From positions 1 through 6,208 of the forward strand of contig CAZSOQ010000282.1 in the NCBI GenBank assembly GCA_964608495.1: DNA of 6,208 nucleotides, in the 5' to 3' direction. This document shows, in pieces, positions 1 through 5,966 of the stretch. The DNA comes from JAKORR01 sp964608495. Lineage in GTDB: Bacteria > Armatimonadota > Zipacnadia > Zipacnadales > FEN-943. The notes beneath the pieces are model-generated. The model saw only the letters and a list, made by a program, of their open reading frames with translations, was not told the origin of the DNA and did no database searches. Made by a program: the position numbers and the translations under genes. How positions within the stretch are numbered: position 1 is the first letter of the stretch; the number at the start of each line of letters is the position of its first letter.

Positions 1-3
1 GCC

Positions 4-1221
4 CTACTCGGCCTCCTGGAGCGCCCTCAGCACCTCCCATGCGACGTACCAGCGGGGTGGCCGCCCAGGCCGGGCGCGGACCGCCCGAAGGATCCCAGCT
101 ATCTCATCGCCCGCTTCCACTACCATCCCTTTCTCAAGCATTGCTTCGATGGCCTTCTGGGCAGTCGGCCGGCTCACCTTCAGCTCGCGGGCTATCCGGG
201 GAACGTTCACGAAGGGAGTCGCGAAGAGCAAGTCCACAGCCTGAGCAGCAGCCCCGGAGCCCGTGCCTCCCATGAGCCTGCGCCACTGCTCCCTCAGCTG
301 CAGTAGACTGTTCGCGCTGTCCGCGGCCGCACGCGACTGCCCGGCTACCGCCCGCAGGAAGAACTCGATCCATTCCTCCCATTCACCCTGTTGGCTCACC
401 CGCAGAAGCCGATCGTAGTACTCGTCACGATGGCGGTGGAAATGGGCGCTGAGGTACAGCAGCGGCCGCGGCAGGAGGCCCCAGGCACACATCGTCAGGA
501 CGATAAGAAGACGCCCGATGCGCCCGTTCCCATCGGCGAAAGGATGGATCGCCTCGAACTGGTAGTGCGCAATCGCGCAGCGCACCAGGGGAGGCAGTGT
601 GTCTTCCTGGTTCACGAAGGCTTCCCAGTCGGCGAGTACACGCTGCAGCTCTTCGGGTGGCGGCGCCACGTAGGTCGCGTCCTCTAGGCGGCAGCCCTGG
701 CGCCCGATCCACGTAGCACCGCGCCGCAGTTCGCCCGGGACTGCTTGCCCACCCCTCACGCCCTGCATTAGCACGGCGTGCAGCTCGCGCACGAGCCGCA
801 AGCACAAGGGCAGTTCCCCCAGCCGCCTCAGCCCGTGGTTCATCGCGGCAAGGTAGTTGACCACTTCGCGCAGGTCGCGCAGCTGCAAAGTGGCTTCCTG
901 TGGTTCCTGTCGCTCAACCTCCGCCTCGAAGTAGAGCAGCTCGGATAGCGATGTCTGGGTGCCCTCGATGCGTGTGCTCAGCACTGCCTCCAATCGCTCG
1001 TGCGCCGTGACGAACAGGTCGGGGTTTGGCACGTACCGCCCCAGCGCAGCTACCTCTCCCAGGGCACGGTCTGCTTCTGACAGTACCGCGACAAGAGAGG
1101 GCCGGAACTCGAGCTTTGGCGGCAAGGGGCGCGGCACGAAGGCCTCGTAGGCCGCCCCCGCGGGTGCCTGTACCACTACGACGCTCCCGGCCCGCTCGCT
1201 GGTGAAATCCGCTCGCCGCAT
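4..1221 (-). CDS. Fic family protein (class II Fic AMP-transferase with C-terminal winged HTH)
   Basis: This 405-residue protein should transfer AMP from ATP to a hydroxyl side chain of a target protein in the cytoplasm; the target cannot be told from sequence. Residues about 30-110 match the Fic N-terminal domain. It holds S82-TRI-E86-G87, which fits the inhibitory (S/T)xxxE(G/N) motif and places it among class II Fic proteins, where the motif precedes the Fic core in the same chain. The core at about 140-290 has the complete active-site signature HPFADGNGRIGR (226-237), including catalytic His226 and the anion-binding loop. A likely flap lies near 180-190 (YVAPPPEEL). Residues about 325-370 read as a winged helix-turn-helix. 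Length and domain order resemble the Shewanella oneidensis Fic protein (about 370 residues). The ATG start has GGAGGAG about 10 bases upstream and a promoter further out. No antitoxin gene adjoins it, as expected for a self-inhibited Fic. It looks intact. The DNA-binding role of the C-terminus is inference. Confidence 0.96.
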   Translation of the reverse strand: MRRADFTSERAGSVVVVQAPAGAAYEAFVPRPLPPKLEFRPSLVAVLSEADRALGEVAALGRYVPNPDLFVTAHERLEAVLSTRIEGTQTSLSELLYFEAEVERQEPQEATLQLRDLREVVNYLAAMNHGLRRLGELPLCLRLVRELHAVLMQGVRGGQAVPGELRRGATWIGRQGCRLEDATYVAPPPEELQRVLADWEAFVNQEDTLPPLVRCAIAHYQFEAIHPFADGNGRIGRLLIVLTMCAWGLLPRPLLYLSAHFHRHRDEYYDRLLRVSQQGEWEEWIEFFLRAVAGQSRAAADSANSLLQLREQWRRLMGGTGSGAAAQAVDLLFATPFVNVPRIARELKVSRPTAQKAIEAMLEKGMVVEAGDEIAGILRAVRARPGRPPRWYVAWEVLRALQEAE

Positions 1222-1266
1222 GGTTGCACGGCTCCTCCATCCCCGCGCGAGGGGTATGACAGTAGC

Positions 1267-1294
1267 ATTTTACTCAATCCCGCGGATTAGTAAA
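1267..1294 (-). promoter_or_regulatory. Predicted sigma-70-type promoter of the fic gene, with inverted repeat in the spacer
   Basis: On the minus strand TTTACT (1294-1289) and TAAAAT (1272-1267) are separated by 16 bases, matching the -35 and -10 consensus at 4 of 6 and 5 of 6 positions. The A+T-rich patch stands out in GC-rich DNA and lies 45 bases upstream of the fic start codon. Between the hexamers is the inverted repeat AATCC-CGC-GGATT (1276-1288). It extends outward as TACT and AGTA with one unpaired base, so it covers nearly the whole promoter and could be an operator. Promoter placement is by eye. Confidence 0.5.
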
Positions 1295-1793
1295 GCCAAA
1301 CGGGGTCGGCCTTACAAAATGCGCCTGCGTGGTGGCACGAAGCTCTTCGCTCCGCGCGGGATGCATCCGCAGCAAAAGCGCGCGAAGACCTGCCTCTCGC
1401 CTGGCTTCCGGGGCTCCGAAGCGTGCTCTCGGACCTCCCCCTCGGGCTGGGCCGGCTCCTCCTGGGCCACCTCTATCCCCGCCTAGACACGCGCCTTGCC
1501 CTCTGTCACTGCTCCCTGCCCGCGAGGTGGCTCCAGTGGTCGGTTGGTCTGGGCTCATCAAGCGCCGAGGGCAAGCTGACGGTGCGCGGCACGAGGACGG
1601 CCGGGCCGAATCTGATGATCACCAGGGCGGTGCTGATCCCCGGGGACTGAGTATGGCCGAGGCCGGGAGTAAATGAATGCCGCTTGCTTGGCCTACTCGG
1701 GGCAGTTCGCGCAACATGCCTTGCAGATCAAGCCAAGACCGCCGACGTGGTGTGAGGCTTGCTTCCCCGCGCAGGAGGGTCCCGGGATGCAGG
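1295..1793. other. Intergenic stretch without a convincing complete gene
   Basis: Several overlapping short open frames exist on both strands, but most encode Arg/Pro/Gly/Ala-rich sequence typical of chance frames in GC-rich DNA and lack good ribosome binding sites. The one part with coding character is a plus-strand tail ending at 1650, described separately. From 1651 to 1793 I see only a weak, widely spaced inverted repeat (CTTGGC near 1685 and GCCAAG near 1733). I find no clear terminator for the methyltransferase gene that ends here, no RNA gene and no insertion sequence. Confidence 0.5.
1564..1650 (+). pseudogene. Possible 3' remnant of a lost coding sequence
   Basis: The last 28 codons before the TGA at 1648-1650 have coding character. 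Purine-first codons with G or C in third position dominate, only one codon ends in A or T, and the peptide (AEGKLTVRGTRTAGP followed by NLMITRAVLIPGD) alternates like two beta-strands joined by a turn. The frame stays open back to 1294 and has a GTG at 1423 with high third-position GC. However, the upstream peptide is Leu/Pro/Cys/Trp-rich and unlike a normal protein, and no good ribosome binding site is visible. The most economical reading is the surviving C-terminal end of a gene whose body was deleted or scrambled. A short real gene from 1423 or a chance frame are alternatives. No family is recognised. Confidence 0.25.
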
Positions 1794-2537
1794 CTAGCGC
1801 ACGGATACCTCCAGGCCCTGATTGTCTATCGCGACGTTCACGCTGGCCCGCAGGTTGGCCTCGTCGCGCACGAAGGCGAAGTACTGCTGGAGGCGCTGGG
1901 CGCAGTTGACGCTGTTGTGGGCCAGCACCAGCGCGCCCGGCGGCAGCTTGTCGTAGGCCATCTTCAGCATGTCCAGGTAGATGCCCTTCCCCACCCCCGG
2001 CGGGCCGTCGGCGTCCAGGTACAGCAGCCAGATCCGCCCGGGGTAGTTGGCGAGCACCTCCAGCGCGTCGGCGGCCACGATCCGCGCCACGCCCGTCGGA
2101 TCAATCCTCCGCACGTTGGCCTCCGCCTGGGCGGCCTTCTCGGCGTCTATCTCGACCCCGACCAGGTCTTCGGCTTCGTAGCAAGCCCCCGGCCCTACCG
2201 CCGCCCCGGCGTTCGCGATGAAGGTGTTGCCGCAGAACACCCCCGCGGCGATAACCACTCGCGGCTGCGCGATGGCGTTGATCGCGTACATCAGCCGCTG
2301 CATCCGGGGGGTGATGGCCGTCCAGGGGATCTCGAAGTGCTCCCGGACGGCCTCCCGGTAGGCGAGCATTCGGGCGTGGTCGTAGCGCGTGTGCGGGAGG
2401 GCGCCCGCGCGCTGGAGCGTGGCGAGAGCGGCGTCCACGACGGCGATCTCCCGCTCCGGGGGTTCCAGCTCCCGGTGCGGGTTGTGGTAGTCCATCTTGT
2501 AGCTGGCCCAGTCGTCCGCGCGATGCTCGCAGAACAT
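1794..2537 (-). CDS. Class I SAM-dependent methyltransferase-like protein
   Basis: The 247-residue product has a C-terminal Rossmann-like half resembling O-methyltransferases of the Methyltransf_24/Methyltransf_3 type, so a cytoplasmic SAM-dependent transfer to a small molecule or glycan precursor is likely; the substrate is unknown. Motif I is VVIAAGVFCGNT (94-105). GVEID (127-131) gives the acid that usually contacts the ribose, AADALE (155-160) follows, then LLYLDADG (171-178) as motif IV and LPPGALVLAHN (198-208), where families of this type usually end in HD. The C-terminus VNVAIDNQGLEVSVR fits the closing strands of the fold. Residues 1-90 form a helical N-terminal part I cannot assign. 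I chose the ATG at 2537 because GGGAGAGAG lies just upstream; the frame could open 52 codons earlier, but that extension is Pro/Gly/Ala-rich and unlike protein. No signal peptide is seen. The usual motif I acid is replaced by Ala97, so activity is not assured. It is divergent from the beta-helix gene. Confidence 0.82.
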   Translation of the reverse strand: MFCEHRADDWASYKMDYHNPHRELEPPEREIAVVDAALATLQRAGALPHTRYDHARMLAYREAVREHFEIPWTAITPRMQRLMYAINAIAQPRVVIAAGVFCGNTFIANAGAAVGPGACYEAEDLVGVEIDAEKAAQAEANVRRIDPTGVARIVAADALEVLANYPGRIWLLYLDADGPPGVGKGIYLDMLKMAYDKLPPGALVLAHNSVNCAQRLQQYFAFVRDEANLRASVNVAIDNQGLEVSVR

Positions 2538-2718
2538 GGTCTCTCTCCCGCCGGGGAAGTGCCGCAGGGACCCGGGGGTATTCCCGGGGTCCGGGGCGCT
2601 CCCTCCGAGGGCCGGTGCGACGTGCGGCGCGGTCTCCGCCTCACGAATCCAGCGGGCAGGGCCGGGGGCCGCGGTGGGCGAAACCACCCCCAATCATCGC
2701 TGCGGGGGGTGCCGTGCT
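2538..2718. promoter_or_regulatory. Divergent intergenic region with GC-rich inverted repeats
   Basis: These 181 bases separate the start codons of two divergent genes and must hold both promoters, yet no A+T-rich -10 box stands out on either strand. Two CCCGGG palindromes (2571-2576 and 2583-2588) flank GGTATT and can pair with each other in a GACCCGGG/CCCGGGGTC hairpin with one bulged G. A second small hairpin, GGTGG-gcgaaa-CCACC (2673-2688), sits about 15 bases before the ribosome binding site of the beta-helix gene. Function is not shown by sequence. Confidence 0.35.
2704..2710 (+). promoter_or_regulatory. Ribosome binding site that fixes the GTG start of the beta-helix gene
   Basis: GGGGGGT lies 8 bases before the GTG at 2719 and decides the start. 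Starting at this GTG puts a signal peptide at the very N-terminus. The alternative ATG at 2536 would add 61 Pro/Gly/Arg-rich residues in front of it and would overlap the start codon of the divergent gene. Confidence 0.6.
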
Positions 2719-5688
2719 GTGAAGATCCGCCTGTGCCTGGTGCTCCTGGTGACCTGTCTGACCGTGGCCGTGGCGGCCGGCGCGACTTATCACGTGGCTC
2801 AGCAGGCGCCGGGCGCGTCGGACGACAACCCGGGTAGTCTCGAACAGCCGTGGCTAACCATCGGCAAGGCCGCCGAGACGGCCCAAGCCGGAGATGCCGT
2901 GTACATCCACGCCGGCGTCTACCGCGAGGCCGTGAAGGTCAAGAACGAGGGCGCGCCGGGGGCGCCGATCGAGTTTCGGGCCTCCGAGGATGACGAGGTG
3001 GTACTGGAAGGGACGGACCCGGTCCCGGCGGACCAGTGGCAGCCCGTGGAAGGCTTCACCAAGGTCTATGCCATGCCCCTGGAGCGCGACCCGGGCCAGG
3101 TGCTCGTGGACAGCAAGCCCATCTACATGAAGGTCGTGAAGCTCGGCCCCACGAGCTGGGAGCTGGGGCAGCTCACGGACGAGGACGTCGGCTGGTGGCA
3201 ATGGGATTCGGCAGGCAAGCGGCTGCTGCTCAACCTCGGGGGCGGCAATCCGGCGGCCGAGCACCGGATCGAGGTGCCCGTGCGGGTCCACGGCTTCATC
3301 CTCAGCTCCCGCTGTCGGCTCACTGGCATCCACGCGCGCAACTACGCGAACGTCGGCATCACTACCGGCGCGGACGACGTGGTGATCGAGGACTGCCTGG
3401 CCACGGGCTGCCGCATCGGGATCCGGGTGACGGGATGGAACCGCACGGGCACCATCGTGCGGCGCAACACGGTCATCGGCTCCCTGGCCGACGGCATGCA
3501 CCACTCGGACCGGCCGCGCGGGGCACGGATCGAGGAGAACCTGCTGATCCGCAACTGCCTGAACCCGTGGCACTCGGTGGGCTGGGTGGGCTCGATGAAG
3601 ATCAACGGGGCCTATGACCTGATCTACCGTCACAATGTCGTGCTCGAAGGGGGCAATCGCGAGACGCCCAACGGATGGGACGGCTGGGGCCTGTGGGGCG
3701 ACTGCCTCATCGGGCGGGTCTTCTACGTGGGCAACACGGCGGCCCACAACGAGCACGCGGGGCTGTACATCGAGCACGGGATGGCCGACACGCGGGCGTA
3801 CTACAACACGCTGTACAAGAACGACATGGGCATCACGTGCCGGGCGTCCCAGCGCGGCGTGTTCCTGCACAACTACGTCGAGGGCAGCCGCGGCTCGGGT
3901 CTGGCGGTGTGGAAGGCCGTCGAGCCCTACCCGACGGTGAACAACGTCTTCGGGCACAACCTGGTGCGCAATTGCCCTCAGCCGCTGGTGGTGCAGCAGC
4001 CACCGCAGTTCATAGACCACAACGTCTACTGGCCGCTGACGGCGGACGCGCCGGCTTCAGTGGGAGCGGGGAAGTTCGCGACGCTGGGCGAACTGAGCGC
4101 GGCCGAGGGCTACGAGCGGGAGGGCGAGGTGGCTGACGACAGGCCCGAGGACCTGGGGATAGCGCTGGTGACCTTCCGCGTGGCCGATGCCGCCGACCCC
4201 GACGAAGTGCTGATGATGATCGGCAATAACGGCTGCGAGCTTGACGACCCGATAGACAACGATACGCTGCCCTACTTCTGGCGGGCGGGCACGGGCGACG
4301 GCGTCGAGCGCGAGGTGACCTACTGGGTCTACGCCGGGCTGCCGGAACCGAAGGGCAGATTCGTCAGCACCCTGCCACTGTACACGTACACCTACCGGGG
4401 AGCGGGCGCGACGGTCTGCTTCGCGGAGTTCCAGGAGCCGGCGGCCCGCAGTGGCAGGCGCTGCCTCGAGGTCTGCGGCGTGACTCCCGAGCGCATCCCC
4501 GAGGAGGGTATGGGATGGTGGACGCCGGTGCTGCCGGCGCGTCCGGGCGACCGGATCAAGGTGTCGTACTGGGTGCGCGGCCAGGACCTGAAGCCCACGG
4601 GCGACACGGCCCTGGCGGCCTTCGCCGAGTTTTCGAGCTACACCGGCCAGCGGCGGACCCGTGCGAGCCTGACACCCGCCGACAGGAAGATCAGCGGCAC
4701 CTTCGACTGGGAGCAGGTGGAGGCCACGGTCACCGTGCCCGAGGCCGCTCGGCGCGTGGCCTTCTTCTTCGGCCTGAAGCCAGCGGAGGGCGAGATGCTC
4801 TTCGACGATTTCTCCCTCGGCGTCGAAGCTGCTCCCGCGGAGGCAGGGCCGACCACGGCGGCCGAGCCGCCCGCGGTGGGCCTGGAGTGTTCCCTGCGGG
4901 GCGAGACCCTCACGATCAGGGCCGACTATAGCCGCGTCGAGGGCCTGGAGGAGGGCGACACGCTGCGGATCAGGCTGAAGCGAGAGTGGATGCCCCTGGC
5001 GACGAAGACGGCCCCCGTGGACGTGGCGAAGGGCACCTCGGAGGTGGAGATGGAGGCCCCGGATCTGGCGCCGGGCGCGCACAGGCTTTACGCGGAGGTG
5101 CTGGGCCGGGACGGCGCCGTCAAGGCCGCGGCGCGCATCACCTTCACGGCCCCCCGGCGCTCGCCCGAGGAGGGCAAGCCTCGGGAGGACCGGATATCGC
5201 TCGAGGGCCTGTGGCGGGCGAGGATCACGGCGAAGCTGCCGGCCGTGGATGACCTGGCGAAGGCTCACGCGGACCCCGGGATCAGCGACGAGGCGAAGCG
5301 GCTGGTGGTTGAGGGCGTGGACGACTCGAAGTGGGGGGAGCACCGGGTTCCGGGCGCGTGGGAGGAGTATGGCGAGGAATGGGCCGCGGTGGACGGCGAG
5401 GTGGTGTACCGCAGGAAGATCGTGGTGCCGCCGGACTGGTTCGGCAAGGATCTCCTGCTGTCGCTGGGGCCGGTGGATGACTACGACGTCACCTTCTTCA
5501 ACGGGGTGCAGGTGGGGGCGACGGACGAGAAGACACCGGAGTTCTATGCCCACCCGCGCCGGTACGTGATACCGGCCGGACTGGCCAAGCTGGGGGAGAA
5601 CCTCCTGGCGGTAAGGGTGTTCGATCGCGGGCTTGGCGGCGGGTTCATGGGCAAGCCGGAGGCGCTGTTCCTCGAACCGAAGGAGTAG
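2719..5688 (+). CDS. Secreted multidomain right-handed parallel beta-helix protein, putative polysaccharide-active enzyme
   Basis: From the GTG start the product has 989 residues. Residues 1-22 are a Sec signal peptide (KIR, hydrophobic core, cleavage after AGA). Residues 23-100 are the DUF1565-like cap of beta-helix proteins (DNPGSLEQPWLTIGKAAETA, then AGDAVYIHAGVYREAV). An inserted segment with QVLVDSKPIY and RLLLNLGGGNP (127-190) precedes helix rungs at about 195-440 with repeated VVIEDC, IVRRNTVIG and RIEENLLIRN patterns. About 560-703 resembles a jelly-roll carbohydrate-binding module, with SGRRCLEV near the start and MLFDDFSLG at the end. A Pro/Ala/Thr linker (704-718) leads to a small beta-sandwich (about 719-812). 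Residues 826-987 match the galactose-binding-like sugar-binding domain of GH2 enzymes (VPGAWEEYG, YRRKIVVP, FFNGVQVGATD, ENLLAVRVFDRG). The protein is probably exported to bind or cut a polysaccharide. Asp328 and Glu352, about one rung apart, may be catalytic by analogy with GH120; that is inference. A non-catalytic binding role is possible. Confidence 0.92.
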   Translation: MKIRLCLVLLVTCLTVAVAAGATYHVAQQAPGASDDNPGSLEQPWLTIGKAAETAQAGDAVYIHAGVYREAVKVKNEGAPGAPIEFRASEDDEVVLEGTDPVPADQWQPVEGFTKVYAMPLERDPGQVLVDSKPIYMKVVKLGPTSWELGQLTDEDVGWWQWDSAGKRLLLNLGGGNPAAEHRIEVPVRVHGFILSSRCRLTGIHARNYANVGITTGADDVVIEDCLATGCRIGIRVTGWNRTGTIVRRNTVIGSLADGMHHSDRPRGARIEENLLIRNCLNPWHSVGWVGSMKINGAYDLIYRHNVVLEGGNRETPNGWDGWGLWGDCLIGRVFYVGNTAAHNEHAGLYIEHGMADTRAYYNTLYKNDMGITCRASQRGVFLHNYVEGSRGSGLAVWKAVEPYPTVNNVFGHNLVRNCPQPLVVQQPPQFIDHNVYWPLTADAPASVGAGKFATLGELSAAEGYEREGEVADDRPEDLGIALVTFRVADAADPDEVLMMIGNNGCELDDPIDNDTLPYFWRAGTGDGVEREVTYWVYAGLPEPKGRFVSTLPLYTYTYRGAGATVCFAEFQEPAARSGRRCLEVCGVTPERIPEEGMGWWTPVLPARPGDRIKVSYWVRGQDLKPTGDTALAAFAEFSSYTGQRRTRASLTPADRKISGTFDWEQVEATVTVPEAARRVAFFFGLKPAEGEMLFDDFSLGVEAAPAEAGPTTAAEPPAVGLECSLRGETLTIRADYSRVEGLEEGDTLRIRLKREWMPLATKTAPVDVAKGTSEVEMEAPDLAPGAHRLYAEVLGRDGAVKAAARITFTAPRRSPEEGKPREDRISLEGLWRARITAKLPAVDDLAKAHADPGISDEAKRLVVEGVDDSKWGEHRVPGAWEEYGEEWAAVDGEVVYRRKIVVPPDWFGKDLLLSLGPVDDYDVTFFNGVQVGATDEKTPEFYAHPRRYVIPAGLAKLGENLLAVRVFDRGLGGGFMGKPEALFLEPKE

Positions 5689-5703
5689 GTCACGGGCTAC
5701 TGG

Positions 5704-5732
5704 GCGCGGGTCGCGGGGAGGCTCACCCGCGC
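5704..5732 (+). terminator. Hairpin downstream of the beta-helix gene, possible terminator without U-tract
   Basis: GCGCGGGT (5704-5711) and ACCCGCGC (5725-5732) are perfect reverse complements, giving an 8-base-pair stem with a 13-base loop, 16 bases after the stop codon at 5686-5688. No run of T follows, so it does not fit a classical intrinsic terminator. It may act as an mRNA 3' end stabiliser or work with Rho. The right arm lies inside the first 37-base repeat, and no matching left arm precedes the second copy. Confidence 0.3.
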
Positions 5733-5756
5733 GTCGGCGGCCTTGCTGGGCAAACC
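5720..5756 (+). repeat. 37-base direct repeat, copy 1
   Basis: This copy begins GGCTCACCCGCGCGTCGG and ends CTGGGCAAACC, and is identical over 37 bases to 5795-5831. The two starts are 75 bases apart with 38 unrelated bases between. The unit contains a small TTGC-TGG-GCAA hairpin near its 3' end. It may belong to a dispersed intergenic repeat family or be a local duplication. Confidence 0.9.
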
Positions 5757-5794
5757 TGGAGTTGGCGAATGAGAGGGAAGCCCGCGAACGCCTC

Positions 5795-5831
5795 GGCTCA
5801 CCCGCGCGTCGGCGGCCTTGCTGGGCAAACC
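5795..5831 (+). repeat. 37-base direct repeat, copy 2
   Basis: This is the second perfect copy of the repeat at 5720-5756. Flanking bases differ on both sides (A against C before, T against G after), so the boundaries of identity are sharp. It ends about 40 bases before the putative promoter of the last gene. Confidence 0.9.
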
Positions 5832-5872
5832 GGCCGCGGGGGGATTTGCCAAAAGTGGCCGTTATGCGCCAA

Positions 5873-5889
5873 TATACTACCGTCGGTAG
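5873..5889 (+). promoter_or_regulatory. Putative -10 box overlapped by a 13-base palindrome (operator-like)
   Basis: TATACT (5873-5878) matches the -10 consensus at 5 of 6 positions and sits in the only A+T-rich patch upstream of the last gene. The best -35 candidate, TTGCCA (5846-5851), is 21 bases away, longer than the usual 16-18, so the -35 contact would be weak. The palindrome CTACCG-T-CGGTAG (5877-5889) overlaps the end of the -10 box and would cover the transcription start, a position typical of a repressor operator. The core TACCGTCGGTA is of a size bound by TetR-like regulators; that link is inference. Confidence 0.35.
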
Positions 5890-5904
5890 CGGTCAGCCTG
5901 GGCG

Positions 5905-5927
5905 TCCGCGCACTGAGCGGGCGCGGA
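5905..5927 (+). promoter_or_regulatory. Leader hairpin upstream of the last gene
   Basis: TCCGCGC (5905-5911) and GCGCGGA (5921-5927) form a perfect 7-base-pair GC-rich stem with a 9-base loop. It lies in the predicted 5' untranslated leader, 23 bases before the AGGAGG. No U-tract follows, so attenuation is not supported. It may stabilise the transcript or be incidental in GC-rich DNA. Confidence 0.3.
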
Positions 5928-5966
5928 AGGCTTCAGGGGCAGGCGATACCAGGAGGGGGTAAGGAT

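Larger units (their letters stand above)
5689..5966. other. Intergenic region with hairpins, a direct repeat pair and a putative promoter
   Basis: No gene is supported here. An open frame that starts inside the beta-helix gene runs through to 5962, but its peptide is Arg/Pro/Ser-rich and has no start signal of its own. The stretch holds, in order, a hairpin at 5704-5732, two identical 37-base repeats, an A+T-rich box overlapped by a palindrome at 5873-5889, and a leader hairpin at 5905-5927 before the ribosome binding site of the next gene. Confidence 0.6.

Noticed and set aside
4..1221. Fic toxin-antitoxin (FicT/FicA or Doc/Phd) pair
   Set aside because: No small antitoxin gene lies upstream in the same orientation, and the inhibitory motif is inside the protein (82-87), which marks class II.
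1274..1561. 95-codon minus-strand open frame just upstream of fic
   Set aside because: The peptide is low-complexity Gly/Ala/Arg/Pro and overlaps the predicted fic promoter, and no family is recognisable.
2536..2718. Upstream ATG start for the beta-helix protein adding 61 residues
   Set aside because: The extra residues are Pro/Gly/Ala/Arg-rich, would bury the signal peptide and overlap the divergent start codon. GTG at 2719 has a good ribosome binding site.
1677..2837. 386-codon plus-strand open frame across the methyltransferase gene
   Set aside because: It is the complement of the methyltransferase, whose motifs are in order on the minus strand. The plus frame is His/Arg/Gly/Val-rich, without domains, and runs into the beta-helix signal peptide region in the wrong frame.
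2854..4020. Long open frame on the minus strand inside the beta-helix gene (388 codons)
   Set aside because: It is antisense to a well-supported gene, rich in His, Arg, Val and Pro as expected from the complement of high-GC codons, and has no ribosome binding site or recognisable domain.
4057..5553. Second long minus-strand open frame inside the beta-helix gene (498 codons)
   Set aside because: It has the same composition artefact. The plus-strand frame has a signal peptide and clear domains through the whole interval.
5720..5831. Minimal CRISPR array (37-base repeat, 38-base spacer, repeat)
   Set aside because: The lengths fit, but there are only two repeats, no cas genes and no further degenerate copies on either side, and the unit does not resemble a repeat type I know. 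A local duplication or intergenic repeat explains it better.
5856..5869. Sigma-54 type -24/-12 promoter before the last gene
   Set aside because: TGGCC is followed by GC pairs at 7 and 9 bases, not the required 10, and the -12 element is poor.
5633..5962. 109-codon plus-strand frame containing the duplicated GSPARRRPCWAN peptide
   Set aside because: It starts inside the beta-helix gene in another frame, has no ribosome binding site, and the peptide repetition follows directly from the 75-base period being a multiple of three.
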